Source of the DNA: Pedobacter sp. N36a
GTDB lineage: Bacteria; Bacteroidota; Bacteroidia; Sphingobacteriales; Sphingobacteriaceae
Direction of reading: 5' to 3'
DNA length: 64,000 bases
Assembly (NCBI RefSeq): GCF_014472395.1
Contig: NZ_JACSZW010000001.1
Coordinates: 186,001 to 250,000, forward strand
Positions 26,269 to 34,993 of this stretch are shown piece after piece. Every line of letters starts with the position of its first letter. Positions within the stretch are counted from its first letter, which is position 1. The notes beneath the pieces were generated by a model. The model was not told the origin of the DNA and did not search any database. It worked only from the letters and a program-made list of their open reading frames with translations. Position numbers and translations under genes: made by a program.

Positions 26269-27330
26269 TTAACGAGACGCTTTTACTCTTTTCAGAAAAT
26301 CACTTAAATCCTGAACAAATTGTTTTGGTTGTTCATAATGAATGTTATGCCCTGTATTTTCATAAACCCTGTGCGTAATAAATTTCTGATGCTGCTCCTG
26401 TAAAGCCGCATTTTCTTTTTCAAAAGGCATGAAATCATTTTCCATCACCGGATCTAAAATCAACATCGGTACTTTCAGATTTCTATAAATAACCTCAGGT
26501 GAAAGCATGGACATAGATGCCCCAAACAGGCTGACTTTTGTTGGCCTCAGGATCAAATCAGACCACTGGCGAGCATTACTCATTTGAAAGAGTTCCATCA
26601 CCCCAGGACAGATCTCCCATCCTGCTTTAGTCTTCACAATCCAGGCCAAGGCCGAAAACTGCGTTCCCCCCTCCTCTGCATCATAAATGTCGTAATAAGC
26701 ATCGAAAGCGCTAGCGTATACTGTATCTCTTACCGCATGATCTGTGATGTTTTTGATGGTTTCTTCCAGTCTGGAAGCTTCCATTTTATGATAATAAGTA
26801 TTTTGAGCAACCGATCCGCCATCCTCTAAAATGAGTCCTAGTACCCTTTCCGGATAGGCGTCATAAAAAGCAGTGCTGACTCCAGCACCTCTGGACCAGC
26901 CAGCAATCACAGCTTTTTCAATTTTCAATTGATCCATCAGCTGTTTAATGTCATCAGCCACATGGTATAAAGATACTTGATGCTCAGGAATGGCCGTCTG
27001 TCCATGACCGTAATAGTCGATGGCAATCAGGTAATATCCAGCTTTGACCAAATCATCAGCTACTTTTAACAGCTCATAACCATTCGTTAAACTACCATGA
27101 GACCAGATTAAAGGGATACCCGCAGGATTTCCCCAGCTGAGGTAGTGCATATTCACATTATTGGTTTTCACAAAGCCACCATGTTGTTTTTCAAACAAGG
27201 CAAATTCCTGCTGTGCCTGTTCATATAGCTTTTGAGCAACTGTAATATTAGGTTTAGTCTTTTGATCCTGGGCTTTTACAAAAAGAACAACTGGGAAAAA
27301 GAAGAAAAAAAGGAAGATCCGACGCTTCAT
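26269..27330 (-). CDS. Alpha/beta hydrolase, secreted
   Basis: 353 residues from the ATG at 27330 (MKRRIFLFFFFFPVVLFVKA, a signal peptide); an upstream ATG at 27378 overlaps the TPR gene and has no signal sequence. Alpha/beta-hydrolase fold: oxyanion HGSLTNG, nucleophile elbow GWSRGAG (Ser in GxSxG), late Asp in LILDPVMENDFMPF and catalytic His in NTGHNIHYEQP. Substrate unknown. The gene is downstream of the TPR-zincin gene on the same strand (35 bases between stop and this start), probably co-transcribed. Confidence 0.85.
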   Translation of the reverse strand: MKRRIFLFFFFFPVVLFVKAQDQKTKPNITVAQKLYEQAQQEFALFEKQHGGFVKTNNVNMHYLSWGNPAGIPLIWSHGSLTNGYELLKVADDLVKAGYYLIAIDYYGHGQTAIPEHQVSLYHVADDIKQLMDQLKIEKAVIAGWSRGAGVSTAFYDAYPERVLGLILEDGGSVAQNTYYHKMEASRLEETIKNITDHAVRDTVYASAFDAYYDIYDAEEGGTQFSALAWIVKTKAGWEICPGVMELFQMSNARQWSDLILRPTKVSLFGASMSMLSPEVIYRNLKVPMLILDPVMENDFMPFEKENAALQEQHQKFITHRVYENTGHNIHYEQPKQFVQDLSDFLKRVKASR

Positions 27331-27364
27331 AAAAGTGGTAAGATTAAGGTAATGGTCTTTAAAA

Positions 27365-30292
27365 CTAAGGAGCAACATTAGTCAGCAACTGTTTAAAGCC
27401 TGGTCCAGGAGAAATTTTCAGTTTAGTTAGCTTTGTCCTGACTGAGGCCGCCTTTTCTTTTTGTCCAGCAGCCTGATAATTTAGGATCAGTTCTGAATAA
27501 GCAGCAAACAGATACGGATTTGAGACAATCGCTTTTTCATATAGTGCAGAAACAGCGGCTTTATCCATGTCCTTAGCCGCGCGAAGCTTCCCTTCTGTAA
27601 AATAATAATCGGCCATATAAAACGGATTCCCCTTAGATGAGATTGTGCTAAACAAGCTTTCTGCCTGATCAACATGTCCTGTTTTGATCAGCAAAAGACT
27701 ATACCTCAACTGGTCAGCTATCCTTACTGCCTGATCTCCCTTAATAAATGGCTGAAGGTATACCCCTGCCTGGTCCATATCCCCTTTTGAGGCATAGAAA
27801 TCTGCGATCCTCAGGTTATAATCGGTACGCGCATTCCCCGAAGCTGCTAAAATGCGCTGTGCTTCTTTTAAGGTAAAAATGGCTGCATCATATTGCTGAC
27901 TCATTGCCAAAGCATCTGCATATTTGTTTCTATATTCAAAATTCTGCGGCTTCTGCTCCACCAATCCTTTCAGAATGGTGACTGGTTCTTCGGCATACCC
28001 TAAAGCCGCGTTCAATACGGCTGCATAAGCGATGGCATCATCTCTGCGGTCTCTGAGATAAGTAGAAACTGTTGCACCAGTTTTTCCATAAGCGCTGGCA
28101 GTAGCCATGGCCTCTGCAATCATCCCGTTTTTCTTATACATCTCTGCCAATGCTAGGCTGATGCCCGCCAGTTCCTGATAGTCATCTTCCAGATGGAAGG
28201 CTTTATCCAGGTAAAATGCTTGTTTTGAAACGCCTGTTTGCTGGTCAATCTCCCCTGCAGCAAATTTGGCAGCATATAAATTGGCATAAGCAGTATAAAC
28301 CGGTGCATATTTTGGATCCAGCCCTTCGGCCTTTTTAATCCAGGTTTCTGCAGCTTTAAAGTCTTTTCTTTCTGTTTTCAATTGCGCATGATAAAGATAG
28401 GCCGGTAAGTACAAAGGATCGTATACCAATGCGGTATCCAGATAACTTGCAGTCAGCTTCAAATTACTCCTGCTCATGTCCTTACTTTTATTCAGATATA
28501 CTTCCGCCCAGTTGCTGGCCATTGCTTTTTGATCTCCAGCCAGGTAAGCACGCTCTTTTTTGACCAGTTGATCCAGAAATTCATACATATCCGGGTCTTT
28601 AGTTTTCAAATCCGAAGTCGTATTCATAGATTTAAAATCCAATGGATGCACCTTTACGGGTTCAAAATAGGCAGGATAAGTTTGTGCGAAATACTCACTT
28701 TCATTGTTCTGAGAATAGTAATCCAAGGTTCTTTTCTGTTTCATCGCCTGATAATATAAGGCCCTGATTTTACGGCATTCTGCATCGGTGAGTACCCGAC
28801 CATGAAAAAGGTGGACATACTCATGAAGGATCACATTTCTTTCCAGAAAAGCGCCGCGTTCAACGTATTCTATGGCTGCTGCACCACTCCCCACGCCACG
28901 AATGTCCATCCACTGCCTATTGTCGAAAGTAGTCATATAGCGAAAATACGGCGCATTCATCGTGACCGCGAGGTCCTTGTGCAGTGGTGGAATCCGGAAT
29001 GATTCTCCCTGTTTGGAAAGAAAAGGAAAATACACCACAGCAGTAAACAACTGGTTCCAGGCCATTGCTTTCACTGTTTCACCAGGATAATAGCTGACAT
29101 CAGGAAATACCTTTTGAAAATTAGCCATATCATTGATATGTTTAGTATTCAAGGTATTTGAGATCGAGTCGTAAACGGCCAGATAAGGGATTCTTTTAGA
29201 CTTAATCACAGCGGATAAGCCATTGTGTGCAGGTCCGTAGTGCTTTTTCCTGAGCAGGATGTTTCTAAAGATGTTTTCTGCAGAATCCAATCTGCTTTTA
29301 CGGTCCATATCGAAAGCGATGTAATAAATCGAAGCACGGTGCATGCCTGGAAGTATGGATGCCGGATATTGTTTTTCTACCACTCTGGTGGTTTCAATCG
29401 CATGGGCCACCTCCCCTTTGCTCACCTGCAGGTCTGCCTTTTCTAAAGCTTTTCTAATGACCTCATCATCTTTCTCCGCATAATCGGCATAGGTTAGATT
29501 GGTGTGCCCGTTCCCCCAATGCCAGTTCGTTTGAAAATGAAGCGGATTAATGGCCAATGCCAGTTCCCATTGTGCCGCCATAGCATTTAGCTGTGTGGCA
29601 TCAATTCGGCGCCAGATCGCATAGCCATAACTGAATCTTGCATCGGCATTGTATGGATCTAAGGTTAACGATTTTTTTAATGGGGCCTCAGCCAGCTCTG
29701 GTTGCTGGTTCCAGAAATAAACGTCGGCTTCCAGCAAGTAAGCCGCTGCGCTATTGGGGTTCTGCTGAATGATTTTTTTAGCGATATCCAGTGCTGCAGT
29801 ATAGTTTTTTTGAAGCAATCTTGTCCTGCCCAGCATCAGCCAAAGTTTTTCGGAAGGCTGTTTTTTTAATGCCTGCTCACAAAGTAATGCAGCCTCTGGA
29901 AGTCTCCAGGCTTGAATCTCCAGGAAAGCCTTGATCAGCACTGCTTTTTCAAGATCAGGCTGTGTCTTCCTCAATTCATCTACCAGGGCGGCTGCCCGCT
30001 GGAATTCATTGTTCAGAATGAGGTAGTCGGCGCTCAGTAATTTATAGTCGGGAGAGGGCGTCTTATGCGCAGATATTGCCTGTTTAGCTTCTTTCCACAA
30101 GCCAAGGTTCAACATTTTTTCTATGCTTTCTGTCTTGTTTTTAGCCCTGGGAAAGTCCTTTAAAACTTCCTCCCTTTCTTTCGACAATTGTTGGAGTGCC
30201 AATCCTGCGCTATCAGGAGCAATATTTTGTGCAGAAAGCGATGCGACCTGAAAGCAGATCAGCCCCGAAAGATAGAAGTTCAGCATTTTCAT
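27365..30292 (-). CDS. TPR-repeat protein with embedded zinc-metallopeptidase motif
   Basis: 975 residues. A signal peptide (NFYLSGLICFQVASLSAQ) starts it. Tetratricopeptide-like repeats fill about 85-360 and again 590-960. Between them (about 440-550) is a gluzincin-like core: VILHEYVHLFHG (H490-E-Y-V-H494) and, 39 residues on, NESEYFAQTYPAYF, whose E533 would be the third zinc ligand. TPR-flanked zincins of this layout are seen in Bacteroidota but I know of no characterised one. Predicted periplasmic or outer-membrane peptidase or scaffold. Likely first gene of a unit with the hydrolase. Confidence 0.75.
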   Translation of the reverse strand: MKMLNFYLSGLICFQVASLSAQNIAPDSAGLALQQLSKEREEVLKDFPRAKNKTESIEKMLNLGLWKEAKQAISAHKTPSPDYKLLSADYLILNNEFQRAAALVDELRKTQPDLEKAVLIKAFLEIQAWRLPEAALLCEQALKKQPSEKLWLMLGRTRLLQKNYTAALDIAKKIIQQNPNSAAAYLLEADVYFWNQQPELAEAPLKKSLTLDPYNADARFSYGYAIWRRIDATQLNAMAAQWELALAINPLHFQTNWHWGNGHTNLTYADYAEKDDEVIRKALEKADLQVSKGEVAHAIETTRVVEKQYPASILPGMHRASIYYIAFDMDRKSRLDSAENIFRNILLRKKHYGPAHNGLSAVIKSKRIPYLAVYDSISNTLNTKHINDMANFQKVFPDVSYYPGETVKAMAWNQLFTAVVYFPFLSKQGESFRIPPLHKDLAVTMNAPYFRYMTTFDNRQWMDIRGVGSGAAAIEYVERGAFLERNVILHEYVHLFHGRVLTDAECRKIRALYYQAMKQKRTLDYYSQNNESEYFAQTYPAYFEPVKVHPLDFKSMNTTSDLKTKDPDMYEFLDQLVKKERAYLAGDQKAMASNWAEVYLNKSKDMSRSNLKLTASYLDTALVYDPLYLPAYLYHAQLKTERKDFKAAETWIKKAEGLDPKYAPVYTAYANLYAAKFAAGEIDQQTGVSKQAFYLDKAFHLEDDYQELAGISLALAEMYKKNGMIAEAMATASAYGKTGATVSTYLRDRRDDAIAYAAVLNAALGYAEEPVTILKGLVEQKPQNFEYRNKYADALAMSQQYDAAIFTLKEAQRILAASGNARTDYNLRIADFYASKGDMDQAGVYLQPFIKGDQAVRIADQLRYSLLLIKTGHVDQAESLFSTISSKGNPFYMADYYFTEGKLRAAKDMDKAAVSALYEKAIVSNPYLFAAYSELILNYQAAGQKEKAASVRTKLTKLKISPGPGFKQLLTNVAP

Positions 30293-30320
30293 AGTATCAA
30301 TATTACCATAAAAATAGTAT

Positions 30321-30362
30321 AAAAAAAAAGCAACCCTCCTGCGCTCCGCTGAAGTGTTGCTT
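30321..30362 (-). terminator. Intrinsic terminator of the DUF1508 gene
   Basis: AAGCAAC (30328-30334) pairs with GTTGCTT (30356-30362) with a loop of 21 bases containing a smaller GC-rich stem; read on the minus strand it is followed by nine T residues (30321-30329). Lies 31 bases beyond the DUF1508 stop. Confidence 0.7.
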
Positions 30363-30392
30363 AATCAAGAAATTTTACGCTGTTTAGAAAGC

Positions 30393-30761
30393 CTATTCAG
30401 CTACTAAATCTAGAGCTGCTGCTTTGGTCGCTGTACTCAAATCATCTACTTCTGCATCGTGTGTATGACTGCGCACTGCTGCGATACTACGCTCCATATC
30501 CAACCAATACTCATAGTAACCACTGCGGGCAAGCACCTGATTGTCTGCGTCCTTTAATATAAAGTAAGAACCCTGCTCGTCCGTTTGTCTACTGAAACGC
30601 TGTGCAAATTTTGAATTGGCTCTTACCAATTCTACTTGCTTTTCGCAGGTAATCTTTGCGGCAGTTTTATCTGCACTATGCAATACGATATCGCCTGATT
30701 TTAGCTTTAGGTTAAAATGGAACTTGTTGTCAAGGTCTTTTATAATCTGAAATTTCGCCAT
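30393..30761 (-). CDS. DUF1508 (YegP-like) protein
   Basis: 122 residues from the ATG at 30761 (MAKFQIIKD). Two tandem YegP repeats: FHFNLKLKSGDIVLHSADKTA and SYFILKDADNQVLARSGYYEYWLDMERSIAAVRSHT. Small cytoplasmic proteins of unknown function, common and conserved. The C-terminal tail is acidic and alanine-rich (DDLSTATKAAALDLVAE). Ends at a strong terminator. Confidence 0.85.
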   Translation of the reverse strand: MAKFQIIKDLDNKFHFNLKLKSGDIVLHSADKTAAKITCEKQVELVRANSKFAQRFSRQTDEQGSYFILKDADNQVLARSGYYEYWLDMERSIAAVRSHTHDAEVDDLSTATKAAALDLVAE

Positions 30762-30837
30762 CACTCTTGTTAAGTTTACGGCTACAAATTTAAGCTCATG
30801 AATTAGAAAAAACACGCATCCTTGTCAATCGAAAAAC

Positions 30838-30922
30838 TGATAATTATCAATTATCATCAAAGTTATTACCACAACATGACCTTCCATATCGCCCAATTGC
30901 AGAAAAATTAGCAGTAACTTTG
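30838..30922 (+). promoter_or_regulatory. Candidate promoter and inverted repeat before the Crp/Fnr gene
   Basis: TGATAAT (30838-30844) and ATTATCA (30850-30856) form a 7-bp inverted repeat with a 5-base spacer, possibly a Crp/Fnr-type operator. TAACTTTG at 30915-30922 matches the -7 consensus exactly; the nearest TTG is at 30897-30899, a shorter spacing than usual, so the -33 is unsure. Confidence 0.4.
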
Positions 30923-30966
30923 TCGCATCAAAAAGGATTCAATTCAAAGAATAGAGAACGAGCATT

Positions 30967-31689
30967 ATGAGCCTAGCCGGTATTTTCCCAATTGATCAAT
31001 GGAATTTCAAATCCCAATCCATCCTGAAAAGCATTCCCGAAGAAGACCAGAATCGTCTTTATGCAAATATGACGATAGAAAGTTATAACAAAGGGGATGT
31101 GATTTTCAAAGAAGGTGCAGTTCCTTCCGGGATATTTTTCATCCAGAAAGGAATAGTGAAGAAGTATAAAGTAGATCGGGATGGCCGGGAGCAGATCATG
31201 TATGTTGCAGGCACCGATGAGCTGATCGGCTATCATGCCATCCTTTCTGAGCAGCGGTATCCTGATTCTGCATCTGCTATTGAAGACTGTGTCATTGCCT
31301 TTATTCCTAAAGAAGACTTCCTGGACGTACTCCACAACTCTGCGATTTTATCTCAGCGACTGCTGAAAAACATGAGCCATGAGTATGCCGTGCTGACCAA
31401 TAATATCTCTGTCTTTACACAGCGTACGGCAAGGGAACGAGTGGCGATTACCCTGATTGTACTGAGAGAGAAATACAAGAATGAGGAGTCAAATGAAGAC
31501 ACCATCAACATTTCCCGCAGCGACTTGTCGAATATGGCAGGCATCGCTAAAGAAAACCTGGTGAGAATCCTGAAAGAGTTTAAAAACCTGGGCCTCCTGG
31601 TTTCTGAAGGCCGTAAAATCACGATTACCAATATCAAAATGCTGGTAGAAATCTCTAGTTACAGCAATAAAACCCTTAAACTTCGCTAA
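30967..31689 (+). CDS. Crp/Fnr-family transcriptional regulator
   Basis: 240 residues. Cyclic-nucleotide-like beta-roll (about 20-140: YNKGDVIFKEGAVPSGIFFIQKGIVKKYKVDRDGREQIMYVAGTDELIGYHAIL) and a C-terminal Crp-type helix-turn-helix (about 170-230: ISRSDLSNMAGIAKENLVRILKEFKNLGLL). No Fnr-type cysteines that would hold an iron-sulfur cluster. The effector is unknown. The 3' end overlaps the convergent glycosylase gene by 14 bases. Confidence 0.9.
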   Translation: MSLAGIFPIDQWNFKSQSILKSIPEEDQNRLYANMTIESYNKGDVIFKEGAVPSGIFFIQKGIVKKYKVDRDGREQIMYVAGTDELIGYHAILSEQRYPDSASAIEDCVIAFIPKEDFLDVLHNSAILSQRLLKNMSHEYAVLTNNISVFTQRTARERVAITLIVLREKYKNEESNEDTINISRSDLSNMAGIAKENLVRILKEFKNLGLLVSEGRKITITNIKMLVEISSYSNKTLKLR

Positions 31690-32368
31690 AAGCACGCAGA
31701 TATTTGTCGATATAAACTGACTTTTCCTTAGACTTATACTGCATGATATACCTGGGGTGCTCAAGGGCTACAACCTTTTTGAAAAACTGATGGGCTTCAT
31801 TCAGTTTTCTAAAGAAAGCCTCGTTTTTGCCTGTCCCAAAGCAAAAACAAACATCGGTTTCAAAACCCATGCCAATTTGTTTTCGGATGTTCTCTACAAT
31901 AAATGGGTAAACCGATTTCAATAAAGCCGGACTATCATAATAATTGTAATTGGTTTCTTTTCCGTTCTCCCCTATTTTGGTAAAACCCAATGGGCAGATG
32001 GAATGAATATAGAACTGCTGATAAAACTTTTCTTCCCCTCCAAAAGCAGCAATCATTTCATAAATATAAGCTGAAGAAGGCTCATGCGTCATTGGCCCAG
32101 GATAGTCAATATGGCAATTGGCTTGCAGTCGCTTCGGATCTGTGAAAGATATTCCAGTTTGTCCGGAACCAAAACGCCCGGGATTGATGCCCAGAATCAG
32201 GTGACGGGGCTGGGTATCGTTATAATATTTCTGGTAAAATTCGCTGGAAGCAGCTAGAGCCAGCAGACTTTCCTGAAAAGGATTCATGATCCTGATGCCT
32301 TCCGGTAAAGTCCCTTTATAGGTCAGACTGTTGTTAAATGCGATAATTCTTGCTGCAAAAGTGCTCAT
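31676..32368 (-). CDS. SMUG2-like uracil-DNA glycosylase-family protein
   Basis: 230 residues, uracil-DNA glycosylase superfamily of the SMUG type: the water-activating/active-site loop LGINPGRFGSGQTGISF (about 60-76) and a later CFGTGKNEAFFRKLN plus VALEHPRYIMQY, where HPRY sits at the position of the HP(S/D) helix of UDGs. It excises uracil or oxidised pyrimidines if active. The divergent NPG motif (usually GxDPG or GMNPG) is as seen in SMUG2. Convergent overlap with the Crp gene. Confidence 0.75.
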   Translation of the reverse strand: MSTFAARIIAFNNSLTYKGTLPEGIRIMNPFQESLLALAASSEFYQKYYNDTQPRHLILGINPGRFGSGQTGISFTDPKRLQANCHIDYPGPMTHEPSSAYIYEMIAAFGGEEKFYQQFYIHSICPLGFTKIGENGKETNYNYYDSPALLKSVYPFIVENIRKQIGMGFETDVCFCFGTGKNEAFFRKLNEAHQFFKKVVALEHPRYIMQYKSKEKSVYIDKYLRAFSEV

Positions 32369-32399
32369 TTCTAAAGATAAAGAATCTAGCCAAAAAAAA

Positions 32400-32437
32400 G
32401 CCGGGAATGAAAATCTATAAAGATTTCTATTCCCGGC
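32400..32437. terminator. Bidirectional terminator upstream of dnaA stop
   Basis: 9-bp stem GCCGGGAAT (32400-32408) with ATTCCCGGC (32429-32437), flanked by A8 on the left and T5 on the right, so it works on both strands. It lies 24 bases beyond the dnaA stop and upstream of the glycosylase gene. Confidence 0.85.
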
Positions 32438-32460
32438 TTTTTAATATATGCTGTAATGCC

Positions 32461-33894
32461 TTAGCTCATTTTCAGTTTTTTCTCAATGTCATTCACATAA
32501 GCTCTGAAAGTCTTATCTGTTTGAATCAGATCTTCTACCGTCTGACAAGCGTAAATCACTGTGGAGTGATCCCTGCCACCGAAGAAGGCGCCAATAGTTT
32601 TCAAAGAAGATTTGGTCATCCCTTTTGATAAGTACATAGAGATTTGACGGGCCTGCACGATTTCCCTTTTACGGGTAGGTGCTTTTAGCAAGTGTACCGG
32701 AACCTCGAAGTAATCACAAACCAGTTTCTGGATATAATCCATAGAAACCTCTTTTGTGGTATTCTTGATAAAGTTCTTCAGCATTGACTTAGCCAGCTGC
32801 AAATCAATTTCTTTTTTATTCATGGTGGATTGTGCCAATAGCGAAACCATTGCGCCTTCCAGCTCACGAACGTTGTTGTCGATGTTATGTGCCACGTATT
32901 CTACCACTTCATCAGGAAGATCAATTCCATCCGCATACATTTTCTTTCTTAAAATCGCGATTCTGGTTTCCAGTTCAGGAATCTGAAGATCTGCTGAAAG
33001 GCCCCATTTGAAACGACTCAATAAGCGTTCCTCTAAACCGGTCAGGTCTTTTGGAGACTTATCAGAAGTGATGATGATCTGCTTGCCAGATTGGTGTAAA
33101 TGATTGAAAATGTGAAAGAAGATATCCTGAGTTTTTTCTTTTCCAGCGAAGTTGTGAATATCATCCATGATGATCACATCCATTGCCTGGTAGAAATTCA
33201 CGAAATCATTGATGGTATTGTTTTTCAATGATTCTACGAACTGCTGACAGAACTTTTCACATGATAAGTAGATCACTAACTTATCAGGAAGGTTTTGTCT
33301 GATTTCATTTCCAATCGCCTGTGCCAAGTGGGTTTTTCCCAAACCTGAAGCACCATAGATCATTAAAGGGTTAAATGAAGTTGCACCAGGTTTTGCCGCT
33401 ACCGCATGTCCTGCTGAACGGGCAAGTCGGTTACAATCCCCTTCCACAAAAGTATCAAACGTATAGTTTGAATTCAGCTGTGGATCTACATTCATTTTTT
33501 TCAATCCAGGAATCACAAATGGATTCTTAATGTCTCTGTTTACATTTACAGGAACCGGCATAGATTGTTTCCTGTTGGTAGAAGACATGCTTCCGTTTGA
33601 TGGCATATTTGTCGTATAAGGCAGTGCTCCATTTGTAGACTTATCTACCACTATATTATACTCTAAACGTCCTTCCGCGCCAAGTTGTTGTTTAACCGTT
33701 TTACGTAATAATGCCACGTAATGCTCTTCCAGCCACTCGTAGAAGAACAAACTAGGTACTTGTACAGTTAAAACGCTGCCTTCTAGCTTAAGGGCTGATA
33801 TCGGTTCGAACCAGGTCTTGAAGCTCTGGGCCGGGATATTATCCTTTATGATTTGGAGACAGTTATTCCATACTTGGGTACAAGTGTTTTGCAT
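32461..33894 (-). CDS. dnaA: Chromosomal replication initiator DnaA
   Basis: 477 residues. Domain I helical start with KTWFEPISALKL, a divergent linker, AAA+ domain III with Walker A GASGLGKTH (181-189) and Walker B VIIMDDIHNF, sensor/arginine-finger region GLEERLLSRFKWGLSADL, and domain IV DNA-binding motif GGRDHSTVIYACQTVEDL. Binds DnaA boxes and opens the origin. Length is normal. Note the boxes just upstream (34059-34083). Flanking genes here are not the classic dnaN/recF order. Confidence 0.95.
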   Translation of the reverse strand: MQNTCTQVWNNCLQIIKDNIPAQSFKTWFEPISALKLEGSVLTVQVPSLFFYEWLEEHYVALLRKTVKQQLGAEGRLEYNIVVDKSTNGALPYTTNMPSNGSMSSTNRKQSMPVPVNVNRDIKNPFVIPGLKKMNVDPQLNSNYTFDTFVEGDCNRLARSAGHAVAAKPGATSFNPLMIYGASGLGKTHLAQAIGNEIRQNLPDKLVIYLSCEKFCQQFVESLKNNTINDFVNFYQAMDVIIMDDIHNFAGKEKTQDIFFHIFNHLHQSGKQIIITSDKSPKDLTGLEERLLSRFKWGLSADLQIPELETRIAILRKKMYADGIDLPDEVVEYVAHNIDNNVRELEGAMVSLLAQSTMNKKEIDLQLAKSMLKNFIKNTTKEVSMDYIQKLVCDYFEVPVHLLKAPTRKREIVQARQISMYLSKGMTKSSLKTIGAFFGGRDHSTVIYACQTVEDLIQTDKTFRAYVNDIEKKLKMS

Positions 33895-34058
33895 AGGTTC
33901 TCTTTAATTTTACGGTTTTAAACTTTAAAACAGCGAATGGATCCGTTGTTTTGGGAGTGCGAAGATCATAAATTTTACTAACATTGAAGCGGAAAATTTC
34001 ACCTTTTTCGTAACTCGCTCATTAGTAATTTTATACAGAGGGGATAACTTTGTCTGGC

Positions 34059-34083
34059 TGTGGATAACTACGAGATATCCACA
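34059..34083. promoter_or_regulatory. DnaA boxes upstream of dnaA
   Basis: TGTGGATAA (34059-34067, exact DnaA box on the minus strand) and ATATCCACA (34075-34083, one mismatch from TTATCCACA) lie 8 bases apart in AT-rich DNA; weaker relatives sit at 34040-34048 and 34090-34098. This could be part of oriC or an autoregulatory dnaA leader. A box density high enough to define the origin was not established. Confidence 0.5.
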
Positions 34084-34184
34084 AATAAAGATTTCCACAT
34101 TTGAGCGTCAGGCTGAATTTTTCCCTAAATTACATTATTAAAATGAGATACGTTCCATCATTATTATAAAGAATAAAAAGAACA

Positions 34185-34910
34185 ATGGATCACTTCAAAA
34201 CTGCGCTTTTAATTGGCATGATCCTCTTATTTTCTGGCTGTGGCTTGTTTTTACGCAATAGGAAAACAATTCATGAAGGCCTGGAGAGGGACGATTATGA
34301 CTTACCAGTGATACTTTACCCCAGCAGTATACCGGAGTCCGGCAAGCTCATTTTTATCCTTTCAGGGGATGGCGGCTGGCTGGATTTTGAAGATGAACTG
34401 GCCCAAGAGTTTTCAAAACACGGTTTCCACACCATTGGTTTCAACACCAGGAATTATTTCTGGGAACAGCGAACTCCGGAAGAACTTTCTAAACACTTGT
34501 TGTTACTCTTGAGAACCTACCGGAGGAAGTACCATGCGACTGAAATCTACCTCTGCGGTTATTCCTTCGGCGCAGACATTATCCCCTTTGCATACAATCG
34601 TCTCCCCGCCCCTGCAAAAAGAAGAATTGCTGCCATCCAGCTTTGCTCCCCTTTTGCCACTAGCGACTTTAAAGTGCGTACCGTAGATTTACTCAACCTC
34701 GGTGGTGATGATAAACCTTACAAGGTAATTCCAGAGCTGGAAAAGATCAGTATTCCAATCCTCTGTTATTATGGAGAGGAGGAAGATCCGAAAGCATTAA
34801 AAGACATTTCCATTAAAAATTTCAAACTGATGCTCTTGCCGGGCAGCCACAGTTACGAATTCCCTGCTGCTCAAAAGATTGTCTCCGGGCTATTGAAAAA
34901 GACACATTGA
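34185..34910 (+). CDS. VirJ-like alpha/beta-hydrolase lipoprotein
   Basis: 241 residues, lipoprotein signal FSGC (Cys19). Single VirJ domain with the SGDGGW oxyanion region (60-65) and nucleophile elbow GYSFG (125-129), then FNTRNYFWEQRTPEEL and a late HSYEF histidine. The family's AcvB members hydrolyse lysyl-phosphatidylglycerol in Agrobacterium; this protein resembles the C-terminal domain of the tandem AcvB encoded at 56177. Stand-alone gene divergent from dnaA. Substrate inferred only. Confidence 0.75.
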   Translation: MDHFKTALLIGMILLFSGCGLFLRNRKTIHEGLERDDYDLPVILYPSSIPESGKLIFILSGDGGWLDFEDELAQEFSKHGFHTIGFNTRNYFWEQRTPEELSKHLLLLLRTYRRKYHATEIYLCGYSFGADIIPFAYNRLPAPAKRRIAAIQLCSPFATSDFKVRTVDLLNLGGDDKPYKVIPELEKISIPILCYYGEEEDPKALKDISIKNFKLMLLPGSHSYEFPAAQKIVSGLLKKTH

Positions 34911-34993
34911 TATCAAGATATAATGAGCTCTAAACCATGGAATCATTGCCTTTAATAGATATGATTTAGGAAAAATAGGCTAAATTTGCAGGC

